Assembly (NCBI GenBank): GCA_029834535.1
Contig: JAQMWT010000199.1
Location: 1 to 36,452, forward strand
Origin: Chrysophaeum taylorii
Lineage: Eukaryota; Sar; Pelagophyceae; Pelagomonadales; Pelagomonadaceae
Direction: 5' to 3'
DNA length: 36,452 bases
This document shows, piece after piece, positions 9,057 to 18,760 of this stretch. Under the pieces are notes generated by a model that searched no databases, was not told the DNA's origin, and saw only the letters and a list, made by a program, of their open reading frames with translations. A program made the position numbers and the translations under genes. Within the stretch, counting starts at the first letter, position 1, and every line of letters starts with the position of its first letter.

Positions 9057-10120
9057 GCACCACTCCCCGATAAACTATTACGTAACTCCCACAAAACAAC
9101 TATATACTTCGCCGACGAACACGCACCTAAAGTACTGTACTGACTCCCACAAAACAACTATATACTTCGCCAACGGACACGCACCTAAAGTACTGAATCC
9201 CACAAAACAACTATATACTTCGCCAAGGAACACGCACGTAAGGGTATCGACTCCCACAAAACGACTATATACTTAGCCAACGGACACGCACCTAAAGTAC
9301 TGACTCCCACAAAACAACAAGGAACACGCACGTAAGGGTATCGACTCCCACAAAACGACTATATACTTAGCCAACGGACACGCACCTAAAGTACTGACTC
9401 CCACAAAACAACAAGGAACACGCACGTAAAGGTATCGACTCCCACAAAACGACTATATACTTAGCCAACGGACACGCACCTAAAGTACTGACTCCCACAA
9501 AACAACTATATACTTCGCCGACGAACACGCACCTAAAGTACTGACTCCCACAAAACAACTATATACTTCGCCAACGAACACGCACCTAAAGTACTGACTC
9601 CCACAAAACAACTATATACTTCGCCAAGGAACACGCACGTAAGGGTATCGACTCCCACAAAACGACTATATACTTAGCCAACGGACACGCACCTAAAGTA
9701 CTGACTCCCACAAAACAACTATATACTTCGCCGACGAACACGCACCTAAAGTACTGACTCCCACAAAACAACTATATACTTCGCCGACGAACACGCACCT
9801 AAAGTACTGACTCCCACAAAACAACTATATACTTCGCCAACGGACACGCACCTAAAGTACTGACTCCCACAAAACAACTATATACTTCGCCAAGGAACAC
9901 GCACGTAAGGGTATCGACTCCCGCAAACCGACTATATACTTAGCCAACGGACACGCACCTAAAGTGCTGACTCCCGCAAACCGACTAACTTCGCCAACGG
10001 ACACGCACCTGAAGTACTGACGCCCGCAAAACAACTATATACTTCGCCAACGAACGCGCACGTAAGGGTATCGACTCCCGCAAGCCGACTATATACAAAG
10101 CCAACGGACACGTAGGGTAC
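9057..10120 (+). repeat. 53-bp minisatellite, ~20 units
   Basis: A head-to-tail array of ACTCCCACAAAACAACTATA + TACTTCGCCAACGAACACGC + ACCTAAAGTACTG. About 20 units can be counted by the CGCAC(C/G)TAA core. Two variants alternate: one ends CACCTAAAGTACTG, the other CACGTAAGGGTATCG. Several units are shortened by an internal deletion (near 9310 and 9405, and 9975), and units near the right end drift (ACTCCCGCAAACCGAC). Minus-strand frames such as 9586-9771 are by-products of the repeat. Confidence 0.95.
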
Positions 10121-10380
10121 TGCGGCCCCAGACATTACTATTCGCCAAACGGCCTACAGTAGTAAGGACAGAAAATCGGACAATCGAAATGAGGGTAATA
10201 GCAAGAAGACAGCAAGAGGTCAATACAAATGTCTGGTACATTGGGTTCAGTAGAAGCGCAGGTGAGGGTGTCAAGGTGACACCACCCCCATAATTGCAAG
10301 GTCAGTACCAGGGCAACAATCAGGGTAAGTCCGGTGGCAGGCAGGCAAGTGGGGGGATGGGCGTTACTGCCACAACACCC
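10121..10380. other. No recognised feature
   Basis: Unique-looking DNA between the minisatellite and the microsatellite block. A minus-strand frame at 10138-10440 shows no domain. Nothing else could be supported. Confidence 0.4.
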
Positions 10381-10474
10381 CCCTCTTAGCAGTCGACCTT
10401 TAAAGACAACCAAACCACACACATCCTTTATGCACCACACACGCCCCCCCTCTTAGCAGTCGACCTTCAAAGAC
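10381..10474 (-). repeat. Repeat boundary module next to the microsatellite, partly duplicated
   Basis: CCCTCTTAGCAGTCGACCTT appears twice (10381-10400 and 10448-10467), each followed by ..AAAGACAAC. In reverse complement the right copy, with the CACACACATCC..TATGC segment before it, matches the start of the 180-bp repeats at 24910 and 25301 (TTTAAATGTCGACTGCTAAG). It therefore marks this microsatellite as part of the same repeat family. Confidence 0.7.
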
Positions 10475-11224
<750 letters not shown>

Positions 11225-11284
11225 TGCCAATTAGTAGTAGAGGATCTATTCTAGTGCCGCGCACGCACGTGCACGACGGTGCTA

Positions 11285-11580
11285 TGGCGGCACAGAAAAA
11301 CACTCCCGACCCTCAGGTGACAAAGGGGGTACTCTCCAACCTGCCCTAGACCTCACTGAACGAGGCCAACACGGAATCGGGGTCGGTTATGCTCGCCACA
11401 CATCTTGCTCACCTCACCAAGCCTCTCAACTTGAGGATGGTGAGTCGATTTATGATAGCGATACGCCTCTCTCGAGGGAGAGGTATGACGTCACTAGGAA
11501 AGTAAGAAAAGGCGTCCCGTTGAACGGGTATCAAGCCTTGAGAAGGGGGGGTAAGCCTTAGCGGTCAGGAGTTGCCGCCA
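11285..11580 (-). repeat. 3' LTR of the gypsy element
   Basis: 296 bp, TGGCGGCA..TGCCGCCA. It matches 14317-14619 over its whole length with scattered substitutions and small indels (for example CATCTTGCTCAC against CACCATGCTCACG), so the insertion is not recent. In element sense it follows a short purine-rich stretch (AGGGGAG at about 11587-11593), a possible weak polypurine tract. Confidence 0.88.
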
Positions 11581-11734
11581 CAGGACTCCCCTGGTGAGAA
11601 TGCGAGCTGCCCTCAGCGAGCTCGACGAGAATCACGAGTCTTGGCTGAATGAGCATCTCGGGAACGTATCGTCGTGTAGACGCGCTCGACGACAGACTCG
11701 GGGCCGCGTCTACTACGCAAAGTGAACTTAGGAA

Positions 11735-12030
11735 TCAACAAGGAAGATCGTAGTCAGGTTGATAGACTCCGCGAGAGTCCACCAAAGCTTCGATGATCGT
11801 ATCTAACGCCTTTTGGCACTCGGGCGTCCCCTTAAACGGCACGCCTTCGAGACACAATCGCCTCAACGGCTCCACAATCTTCGAAAAATTCTTCACATAT
11901 CGGCGGCAATAGTTTGCTCATGCCGATGAAGGATCGAATCTGGGTCTTCGGGAATTCCAAAGCTTCATCTGACTTTGCTTCCACATACGATGTAGAAGGC
12001 CACCGAACGATCCGAGCGTCGGTGGTAATT
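11735..12030 (-). pseudogene. Gypsy reverse transcriptase thumb / RNase H junction fragment
   Basis: Minus-strand frames read EFPKTQIRSFIGMSK, then, after a one-base shift near 11905, YCRRYVKNFSKIVEPLRRL and GTPECQKALDTI..PDYDLP, ending at a stop at 11735-11737. This is the hallmark order of Ty3/gypsy Pol downstream of the RT active site (P.T...LRSFLG...YYR.FI..FS.IA.PL, then W(T).ECQ.AF). Only about 85 residues remain. The upstream palm and the F/YxDD motif are absent, and nothing of the RNase H core follows. It is diagnostic for the family but non-functional. Confidence 0.8.
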
Positions 12031-13921
12031 TGCTCCGGTTGCAAGCGATGTCTGCTCGTTGCTGCGGCATCGGCAACATCATCGGAGACTCGGGCGGAGC
12101 GTGCCTTCGCTGGTGACTGCGCTTTGCACGGGGTTTGGAACGCGAACGTAGCGCTCGAATAACCCGAATTATCTTGGTATCGGCCTTCGTCGTATTCGTC
12201 GTCGCGCGATCGGCGTCGTCTGTGCCGGCGCGAACTCCGACTGGGGTGCTTGTTATCTTTGTCTCTCTCTGGCGTCAGTTCGGCGGGGCCCGGTATCTCG
12301 GGATCGGCTTCGTCCCTGTAAACAACTGGTGCTCCTACGTCTATCCGAACTGCCTCAGTCGTCTCGTCTATCGAAACGCTGACACATATGTAATCTTCCT
12401 GCCAAAACTCCGACCAAATGTAAATTAACTCTCCGTTGGCGAGTAAATCCATGCCTCGGGGTCGGAATCGCACTTCTTTCCGCTCTGGCGGTTTCTTCCT
12501 TAGGAAACAGTGAGCTCGTATCCATATCTTCTGTACGCTCATCTTCCTCTTATCCATGCTGATCGTCCCATCCAAATTCGATTCTGGGCGGCAGCTATAC
12601 TCATCCCTCATAGTCTGTTCGGGATCTTTCTTTATCACATAGCCATCATCATATGCAGGCTGAAAATCATTGACCTCTTCGTTCGTGAGCAACACGCCAG
12701 GGCTTCACAGAGCTCCAAAGGCGGTTCATGCATCATAAGGTTCTTCACCTCTTCAGATTTCTTATTCATTCTCTCGCCACTTCACTCGGCCTATCATCAG
12801 CTCCATCGCTTAAAATGTCGGCAATTGCCTCGTCACCAAAAATATCTGCACACAAAACGCCTGCCATCGGTTCTGCAGTCGGTAAAATGTCTGCAATCGG
12901 TTCTGCGATCGGTTCGTCGGCGGGGGGCTGCAAAAGAAGAAGGCGTCGTCCCCGACGTCACATCTGTCAAGAGATGGCCATCAGAGGGCACGTGACGTTC
13001 GCTGGTTGTGTAAACAGGTGCGCGCTTATCATTCGAGATAATCCTCTGCGACGCATCGTTGATCGATTGGGGAGACGAAGTGTCATCCACTTGAATGTCC
13101 GGAGGTAGACTCATAACATCGAGCGTAGCAGCGGCGGGTCCATTCCTTTGGGGGTCATCGGCTGCACGGGGCTCGGAAGTCGAATTCGAACAGAACTCCG
13201 GCGCGTCGTCATAACCAAGAGCTGTGTTAGCTGACGACAAATCATATCGTGCCACAGACGGTGACACCGGGTCAGGAGCGGTTGTTTGCTTCGGCCCGTA
13301 GTTTAACGACGTTTCGGTCAGATTCTCCGATCCTGTGGGGACTCTGGTTTGGGTGAGCTTGTTCGACTGGGATTGCTCTTGCCCGTTGTTTAACGACGTT
13401 GCGGTCAGGTCCGAATTCAGCAGGAACTGCTGCTGATGGGAGGTTGCGCATTCAGCGCTCGAATGACCGGAGTGGCCGCCGCAGTCGTAAGCGCATCGGC
13501 GACCGGGAAATCGACACACCCTATCAGGGTTGTAGTCGGCGTCCGCGTACGCAGTCCGCTCCACAAGTGGTCGGTGCTCCCGATCCGTATTGTTCGAACG
13601 TATCGCGATCCGACCGTTGCTGCTCGATGGTTAAGCTGCTCGTCTCTTTTCGTTCTCGGCTTTCCACGCTTCATGCTGGCGCCGAAATTGATTGATCTGC
13701 TCGCGCAATGCCGCGTTCTTGGCATTATCCTGGCGGAGCGCTTCTTCCGACTCATATAACTCTTGTAATTCAGTAGCGTCGACGTTCTTGTCGTCGCGCA
13801 TTTCTCCTTCCTCGCGGCCTGATTCGACGGCTGCGGGAAGCACTGGAGGAGATCCTTCCTCACGCACGTCTGCGTCTTCTTCCGTTATGTACCAAAATCT
13901 CGATGAGGAATCTCGAATCAA
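11832..13921 (-). pseudogene. Gag-like region of the gypsy element, frame-broken
   Basis: Three successive minus-strand frames carry the Gag-like sequence. Frame 13921-13631 is acidic and helical (ELQELYESEEALRQDN, QINQFRRQHEAWKAENEKRR), probably a coiled coil. Frame 13564-12833 contains CAYDCGGHSGHSSAEC, a zinc-knuckle-like motif with C-x3-C-x5-H-x4-C spacing rather than C-x2-C-x4-H-x4-C, then a Ser/Thr/Pro-rich tail. Frame 12695-11832 has an ordered stretch (WIRAHCFLRKKPPE, ELIYIWSEFWQEDYICV), an RS/RD-rich linker, then runs straight into the RT fragment. The frame changes argue for decay. Assignment as Gag rests on position and composition. Confidence 0.55.
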
Positions 13922-14296
13922 GTCCGGATTCGATCACTTGAGGCGATGCACGTCGTTAACACTGACGTGATCCGTCGCTGTCAAAACAGCACTCGCGGAA
14001 TTCTTGCCCGCCTGGCAATCCAAAATGCCGCGTGGGTAGCGATCCCACTCGCTGACAGCTTCCGCCGCTCAGCTATACCAAATCAATCCCGGGTGAATGC
14101 GCTGCGATTTCCAACTCGCGCGCGTGTTCGTCGTCTCTCGGGACGTACGAACAAAACAAAATCCGCGTATACTCTTCAACGCAAGTCGGTCCGCTGAAAC
14201 TCCGCGTGCTTGATCAGGACACGCGCGCAAATTCGGACCGCGTAATACAGTGCGTACGGGGCGCTCGTTCGTCGGCGACCGATATAGTCGCACAAT

Positions 14297-14312
14297 CTCA
14301 TATCCTCCACCA
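14297..14312 (-). promoter_or_regulatory. Primer binding site of the gypsy element
   Basis: Four bases inside the 5' LTR (which ends at 14317) the minus strand reads TGGTGGAGGATATGAG. The leading TGG is complementary to the CCA end of a tRNA, at the expected distance from the LTR. The primer tRNA would end ..ATCCTCCACCA; its identity is not assigned. Confidence 0.65.
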
Positions 14313-14316
14313 CGTA

Positions 14317-14619
14317 TGGCGGCACAAAAAAACACTCCCGACCACCCTCAGGTGACAAAGGGGGTACTCACCAACTTGCCCTAGACCTCACTGAACGAGG
14401 CCAACACGGACTCGGGGTCGGTTATGCTCGCCACACACCATGCTCACGCTCACCGAGCCTCTCGACTTGAGGATGGAGAGTCGATTTATGATATAGCAAG
14501 ATACGCCTCTCTCGAGGGGGCGGTATGACGTCACTAGGAAAGTGAGAAAAGGCGCCCGTTGAACGGGCATCAAGCCTTGAGAAGAGGGGGTAGGCCTTGG
14601 CGGCCAGGAGTTGCCGCCA
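14317..14619 (-). repeat. 5' LTR of the gypsy element
   Basis: 303 bp, TGGCGGCA..TGCCGCCA, the direct-repeat partner of 11285-11580. In element sense it is the upstream LTR, since the primer binding site and Gag-like frames follow it on the minus strand. A TATA-like or polyadenylation signal was not clearly identifiable. Confidence 0.88.
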
Positions 14620-14859
14620 ACCAAAGTTGCGGTGGGGACGGCGCAAAAGACGACGGCGAGGACGACGACGATGGTGGGGGGCAACCAACACCGCCACGGG
14701 CGAGAACTGAAGGGGCGGGCGCCTTTATGCTCCTCTCCTCGCAGCGGCCCACGTGGAGTCGGAGGAAGTCCCGGCTGGCGGTGCGCTGGCCTTGCCCTTT
14801 GAAATGTCTCTTCCCCCCCATATTTATAGTTTGGTACGCGAACCAGCTTTGAAATAGCA
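14620..14859. other. Intergenic DNA downstream of the Mpv17-family gene
   Basis: GC-rich sequence with (GAC)n-like stretches (about 14648-14675) between the gypsy element and the 3' end of the Mpv17-like gene. No gene recognised. Confidence 0.5.
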
Positions 14860-15348
14860 TTAGTGGATAATGTTCGAGATCCCCCAGTCCCAGACAGCAC
14901 CGATCGAGTAGAAGGTGAGGAGATGGAATCTTGGGGGGACGAAGGAGAAGGTGAATAGGCTCGCTGGTCCCCAGACTAGTGTCCCAAATGCGAGCGCGGT
15001 CGAGTAATCCTTTCGCAGTTGAGCGATCGCCTCTTTTAGGGTTTGGTTCCGGCCAAAGACGCCAGTCCAGGTCGTCAGCGCAGGTATCTCGAACAAGGGC
15101 ACCGCAACGCCAACCTCGAGCGCGGTTTTCGTCCAGAGGCCAAACCTTCGATTTAAAAAGCCATACCAGGCGTGATAAGGAACGGCAGCAACGGCGCCGT
15201 AGGAACCCATCGCCCCTAGCCGTTGCGCGTTGACGTCGACCGTTGCCTGCGCGGCGAGATCGCCGAGCGAACAGATCAGACCGCCAACCACGACGTCCCG
15301 AAAGAGATGCGTCCGGTCGAAGATGACGATCGCGCGCGATGCCTTCAT
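14860..15348 (-). CDS. Mpv17/PMP22-family membrane protein
   Basis: A single-exon 162-residue frame. Family hallmarks: a GDLAAQ motif in the first membrane segment (residues 29-34; Mpv17 proteins carry GD.xxQ here), YHAWYGFLNRRFG (58-70, the P..H.WY..L...F region), a basic LRKDY segment (111-115), and the signature WGPASLFTFSFVPPRF (126-141), corresponding to W..WP..Q..NF..VP..R. Four hydrophobic stretches are visible, as expected for this inner-mitochondrial or peroxisomal membrane family, whose members influence channel activity and mitochondrial DNA maintenance. Length is at the short end of the family range (about 170-240), and the start MKASRAIVIF is the first in-frame ATG. The C-terminus (VWDWGISNIIH) keeps the usual Trp-containing final helix. 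It shows no decay and is probably a live host gene. Confidence 0.85.
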   Translation of the reverse strand: MKASRAIVIFDRTHLFRDVVVGGLICSLGDLAAQATVDVNAQRLGAMGSYGAVAAVPYHAWYGFLNRRFGLWTKTALEVGVAVPLFEIPALTTWTGVFGRNQTLKEAIAQLRKDYSTALAFGTLVWGPASLFTFSFVPPRFHLLTFYSIGAVWDWGISNIIH

Positions 15349-15512
15349 AAGCCTAACTAATAATAACCCTCGCTGTATCCCTTACGTATGGCCGCGGGGC
15401 GCAGACGGAAGGTTATCGACGAGTTGGTTGTCAGTCACATCGCGGTCTCCTCGTCGCATGGCGACAAGCTTGATGATCACTCTCCACCGACACACCTTTC
15501 GGCGCCCCTCGT
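15349..15512. promoter_or_regulatory. Upstream region of the Mpv17-family gene
   Basis: Short upstream interval on the minus strand between the Mpv17-like start and the retroposon fragment. An AT-rich patch (AACTAATAATAACC, about 15354-15368) lies immediately upstream of the ATG. No specific promoter element can be defined. Confidence 0.3.
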
Positions 15513-15597
15513 CTACAGGCCCGTGATTCCGGACTGGCTCCTGTCGGTCCGGCCTGGCTCCCATGCTCGGGAGAGGTCTGAAGTTAGTTAGTTAGTC
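15513..15597 (+). mobile_element. 3' end fragment of the same retroposon family as 8503-8911
   Basis: The stretch GATTCCGGACTGGCTCCTGT through GGGAGAGGTCTGAA is a diverged direct match to the minus-strand 3' end of the 8503-8911 insertion, including the GC-rich hairpin. It is followed by AGTTAGTTAGTTAG, a short TTAG tail. Similarity starts at about 15520, so the copy is strongly 5'-truncated, which is typical of target-primed retroposition. Confidence 0.6.
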
Positions 15598-16133
15598 GCT
15601 TTCTGACTTTACTCTCCTCGAAACCCTCGTTTTCTCGACGACGACGTTGCTTGTACTGTGGCCAAGGATCTTGCCGGCGTCCTGGATGGTGTAGGCCCCG
15701 AGGTTGTGCTTGCCAAGCTGCTCCTTGATGGCCCTTACCGAGTAGCCCTTGATGGCCGAGGCGCATTGCTTGAGGTACGACGATAGCCGGAGTTTGGTCT
15801 GAGTTGGCGGCGCCAGGAGGGCTTTGGAGGTCAGCAGATGTCAGGCGAGCGCCGCCGGCGTTGGGAGCTGCTTCGGATTCTGGGTCGGTATCCGGGCTGG
15901 CGTTGGCGGCGGGGGTGGCGCGTTTTTTTTTCCGAGAAGACGGGAACAGCGTCAGCGCAGACGTGTTCAGAACTGCGGAGAGTTCGTCGTCGCCCAACCG
16001 GCGCCGCGCGGTTGGCGTCCTGCTGCTGCTCCTGGTAGAGCTGGATCCAATAGGGGGCCTGGTTCAAGGGGGAGAGGCCGGACTTGGACCCTGAGGCCTT
16101 GCGGTAGACCTCCTCGGGCTGGAGCGCAGCCAC
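15592..16133 (-). CDS. Hypothetical gene, frame-shifted or with short introns
   Basis: The minus strand starts at 16133 with MAALQPEEVYRKASGSKSGL and a plausible helix (PYWIQLYQEQQQDANR). Coding character then moves to another frame with a Pro/Ala/Ser-rich linker, and ends in a third frame with LSSYLKQCASAIKGYSVRAI and LGAYTIQDAGKILGHSTSN up to a TAA. The last segment looks like a small folded helical unit. No family is recognised. Two frame changes within 540 bp mean either small introns, whose borders I cannot place convincingly, or a decayed gene. The stop lies inside the TTAG tail of the retroposon fragment, so the natural 3' end may have been replaced. Confidence 0.4.
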
Positions 16134-16461
16134 GCATTAAGCTTAAGCGCTCGAGCGTCTCTAGGAGATTCGAGGCGACGCGGCGTAGATCCAATCCGAT
16201 CCGATCCGATCAGACAGACATCGGGAGTCACTTAACTACTTGCGATCTGATGGCTCGCAGTGACGTGGACAGGAAAGGTGATGGTCTTGATTTGGTATTC
16301 CTGCGGGGGCTTACAGGGTGGTAAGACGGAATGGAGGGATAAAAGGCGCGATCAAATGCAGTCTTCGGCGTCGGACTCGTCAAATAAATAAATAACGGGA
16401 TTAATTTATTTATTTCACGCGTGGTGATTGATTCGCCAGTTTTGATGATGAAAATATAGTA
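16134..16461. other. Intergenic interval with an AT-rich hairpin
   Basis: Contains a small CCGAT tandem repeat (about 16190-16212) and an inverted repeat with 12-bp arms AAATAAATAAAT (16382-16393) and ATTTATTTATTT (16404-16415) around a 10-bp loop. The hairpin lies about 50 bp beyond the 3' end of the minus-strand Utp4-like gene and may act in its 3' end formation; that role is inference. Confidence 0.5.
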
Positions 16462-18063
16462 TTATTGGCCAAATTTTTTTCTTTTGATAGGCGTGAGCCG
16501 GAGAGCGTTGTGGATCCACGGAAGCTCGAGGAGGACGAGGTGGTCTTCGGAGGTGAGTTTGGCGGCGCAGAGGGGGGCGTATCGCGTCTCAACGCGGGCG
16601 GTGTTGAGAATCTGGAGGGCGGATCGGTTGTAGACGACCACCACAGAAGAAGTGGTGTCCGAGGAGGACGACATTGCGACGGGGTGTGTTATTTTGTGGG
16701 GAATGGCGTCGAGAAGGGAGTCGGCGGCGAGATGGACCGCGTCCGCGCCCAGCGCGGCGATCGTGGTGGTGTTGCGCCAGTGGAGGTCGATGATATCGCA
16801 GGGAAAGAGGAGCGAGCGAGCAGTGGGGTACAAGACCAAGACTTTCCGACGACCGACGACTACGGCGACGCGAAGATTTTTTCCGTCGTCGTTCGTGACC
16901 GCGACGAGGCGCGGGCTCCCAAGACCTTTCTCCTCGAAGAAAAAATTATGAATTGGGAGGCCGTTCCGGTACACAGAGATCTTAGTGTCGTGAGAAGCGA
17001 CGAGAATTTCGGGAGTACAAAACTTCAACGCGAAACTGGGAGGCAACGCGAAATCCAAAGTGTCGGGTTCTTCTCCCGACGTTAGCTTTGTCCTGAGCTC
17101 GTCCGATGTGGCGATCATGGTGCCCGCGATATCAAAGGCCTCAAAATTCCGTTCACCCCTTACCCTTAACCAGAGTTCTTGCGTTCGAATTCGCCAGACG
17201 TCGATCGCGTCCGCCTCGGTCAAAACCGCGATAAAAAAATCTGTTATGGCACACGGAGGGTAAGGAAAATGGCGCTTGGGGCGTTCAAAAATGTCGGGAT
17301 ACGAACATATCTTGGCGTCGAGGCTTCCAGACACGAGAATCCCTCGAAACGTCACCAAGGACCTCACGTCGAGCGCGTGAGGCCGATGAACTTTGACGGG
17401 AATCGAGTCTTCGAAACAAACGATCTTGCTGTCGACGCCTGCCGCGCACACCCGCTTCCCAAAACACACAACCGCGAGCACGTCGGCGTCGTGCCGCCGG
17501 AAATCGGCCAAGCACGTCCCAAACCCCGCGTCCCAGCAACGGACTCGGCCTCCTGAATCTCCGGACACGACAACCTTATTCTCCTCCTCGCTTTCGGCGA
17601 GACACCAGACAACACTACCCGGCACCGCGATCGTCAGATCCCGGTCGAGCCGCCGGATGAACCCGTCGCCGCCAACAAAGTGCTGCGACAGAGACCCGCA
17701 CCGCAACCCTAAACTCAAAAACTTGGCCAAAACTAACTTCTCGTCAAAGTACTTCACTCCGGTCTCCCCCGCCGCCATCACGAGCTTTTCAAAGAATACG
17801 AGCGCCCAGCTCGTGCCCGCATCGACGGGGGGGAAACCAACGCGCCACAACAAATCTTTCGCCGCCGCGATCAACGCGCCGTCGGCCCACACCAGCGCAC
17901 AAGCCACGGCTTCGCGCCGACCAGCGTACCGTTGCGTCATCCGAAACCCTTCATCGTACACCTCGATGCTCCCGTCCTCCCGCGCGACCCCGAGCCTCTC
18001 GCCCCCGGCCATAGCGACAACACCCGCAGCTCGCCACTTGACGAACCGGCATCGCTCGACCAT
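16462..18063 (-). CDS. UTP4: Utp4/cirhin-like WD40 protein of the small-subunit processome
   Basis: An uninterrupted frame begins at 18087 on the minus strand. I prefer the ATG at 18063 (MVERCRFVKWRAAGVVAMAG) because Utp4/cirhin orthologues begin with a similar H/V-RCRF..W.P.GI...A segment. WD-type repeats follow. The best marker is VVSGDSGGRVRCWDAGFGTC, with HDADVLAV after it, matching the family pattern SGDS.G.V.FWD...GT......H.ADVL.L. The next repeat (AAGVDSKIVCFE) and HALDVRSLV match the conserved AGVD..VV.F / H.HDVRAL blocks. The protein ends in a basic tail KRKKFGQ. Utp4 belongs to the t-UTP/UTP-A complex, which binds nascent pre-rRNA in the nucleolus for 18S rRNA production. At 533 residues it is shorter than typical orthologues (about 650-780), mainly in the loops. 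No introns or lesions are visible. Confidence 0.75.
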   Translation of the reverse strand: MVERCRFVKWRAAGVVAMAGGERLGVAREDGSIEVYDEGFRMTQRYAGRREAVACALVWADGALIAAAKDLLWRVGFPPVDAGTSWALVFFEKLVMAAGETGVKYFDEKLVLAKFLSLGLRCGSLSQHFVGGDGFIRRLDRDLTIAVPGSVVWCLAESEEENKVVVSGDSGGRVRCWDAGFGTCLADFRRHDADVLAVVCFGKRVCAAGVDSKIVCFEDSIPVKVHRPHALDVRSLVTFRGILVSGSLDAKICSYPDIFERPKRHFPYPPCAITDFFIAVLTEADAIDVWRIRTQELWLRVRGERNFEAFDIAGTMIATSDELRTKLTSGEEPDTLDFALPPSFALKFCTPEILVASHDTKISVYRNGLPIHNFFFEEKGLGSPRLVAVTNDDGKNLRVAVVVGRRKVLVLYPTARSLLFPCDIIDLHWRNTTTIAALGADAVHLAADSLLDAIPHKITHPVAMSSSSDTTSSVVVVYNRSALQILNTARVETRYAPLCAAKLTSEDHLVLLELPWIHNALRLTPIKRKKFGQ

Positions 18064-18087
18064 CATTATTATTGGGTAATGTAGCAA

Positions 18088-18216
18088 TTAGGGGGGGCGA
18101 CCTTAAAACATAGTTTCACCCTGTTGTCAGTGTTGATGGAATCAATCCTTTGGTTGAAAAACTAGCCCTCTCGAAGAGAGATTGTTTTGCGAGGGTGTTT
18201 TGCCAAAGCTCTTCGG
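18088..18216. other. Interval between the Utp4-like gene and copia remnants
   Basis: Upstream DNA of the Utp4-like gene. It includes GTGTTGATGGAATCAATC (about 18129-18146), a near match to the outer end of the copia LTR (TGTTGATGGAATCAACA at 23846-23862), then an imperfect hairpin around CCCTCTCGAAGAGAG. It suggests scattered LTR debris in the promoter region of the host gene. Confidence 0.45.
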
Positions 18217-18375
18217 GTGTGTGAGGAAGCAATTGCAGGCTGAGCGACACGATCTCCATGGCCCATGTAAACATCAGTAATGACAACTGGCATGGGGCGT
18301 TACACTAGCGATAAGGGAATGACGTAGGGATACTAGATACGTGGTGCAGGGGTAAGTGTCATAGCTTCCTCACAC
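18217..18375 (-). mobile_element. Truncated copia LTR fused to an internal gag fragment
   Basis: 18283-18375 matches part of the copia LTR (23703-23796), including GACGTAGGGATACTAGATAC. 18217-18281 matches internal gag (23221-23283: AGGAAGCAATTGCAG, CGACACGATCTCCATGGCCC). In the intact right copy the primer binding site and the start of gag lie between these parts; here they are deleted. The other half of the LTR (to TGTTGATGGAATCAACA) is missing on the side facing the coding region. The element therefore has no complete 3' LTR. Confidence 0.75.
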
Positions 18376-18472
18376 AGGCGCTGGAAAAGAAAGAAAAGGA
18401 AAAAGGGGGTAAGTGAGGTCCACACACAGGTGCTGGAAAAGAAAAGGGAAGAAGGAAAAGGGGGTAAGTGAG
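18374..18472. repeat. Tandem duplication of a purine-rich segment at the 3' end of the copia element
   Basis: Two ~45-bp copies of ACAGG(C/T)GCTGGAAAAGAAA + ..GAAGGAAAAGGGGGTAAGTG lie at 18374-18417 and 18426-18472. The purines are on the + strand, whereas a polypurine tract for this minus-strand element should be on the minus strand. In element sense the repeat reads as a polypyrimidine tract ending in CAG. Confidence 0.6.
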
Positions 18473-18760
18473 ACGCTCACAGAGGAGAAGCTTTGAGGAA
18501 GACGTCAATAGAGGCATTGTGGCAGAAAGAAACAGGAGATATCAGGGCGAAGTCACGAGGTGAGGTAACGAGCTCGAAGCCGGAGAAAGGAAGGAGCTTC
18601 CGTACTGCGGGTGAAAATATCGCCAAGGTTGTCAAGGCGAGTAATGTGTTGGAGATCAATGATGTGGTTGCGATGATATTCGGCGGTGCTGTAAAAGCGA
18701 ATATCAATATGGCGGGTGCGCCGCGTGAGACATTGGAGACGGACTTGGGTGACGGTGGTG

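Larger units (their letters stand above)
11285..14619 (-). mobile_element. Internally deleted gypsy (Ty3) LTR retrotransposon
   Basis: Two direct repeats of about 300 bp (11285-11580 and 14317-14619) start TGGCGGCA and end TGCCGCCA, giving the TG..CA ends and short terminal inverted repeats of LTRs. The coding order shows it reads on the minus strand. After the 5' LTR come a primer binding site, a coiled-coil and zinc-knuckle-like Gag region (13921-12833), then only the thumb/RNase H junction of the reverse transcriptase (about 12030-11735), then the 3' LTR. Protease, the catalytic RT core, RNase H body and integrase are missing. At 3.3 kb it is a deletion derivative and cannot move alone. 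No target-site duplication is apparent. Confidence 0.85.

Noticed and set aside
9088..10120. CRISPR array
   Set aside because: Units are contiguous 53-bp repeats without unique spacers, and the context is eukaryotic.
14388..14900. Minus-strand 170-codon frame overlapping the Mpv17 gene end and the gypsy LTR
   Set aside because: It spans an LTR boundary and the 3' end of a conserved gene in another frame; no domain.
16465..18079. Plus-strand frames opposite the Utp4-like gene
   Set aside because: They are antisense shadows of a well-supported conserved gene.
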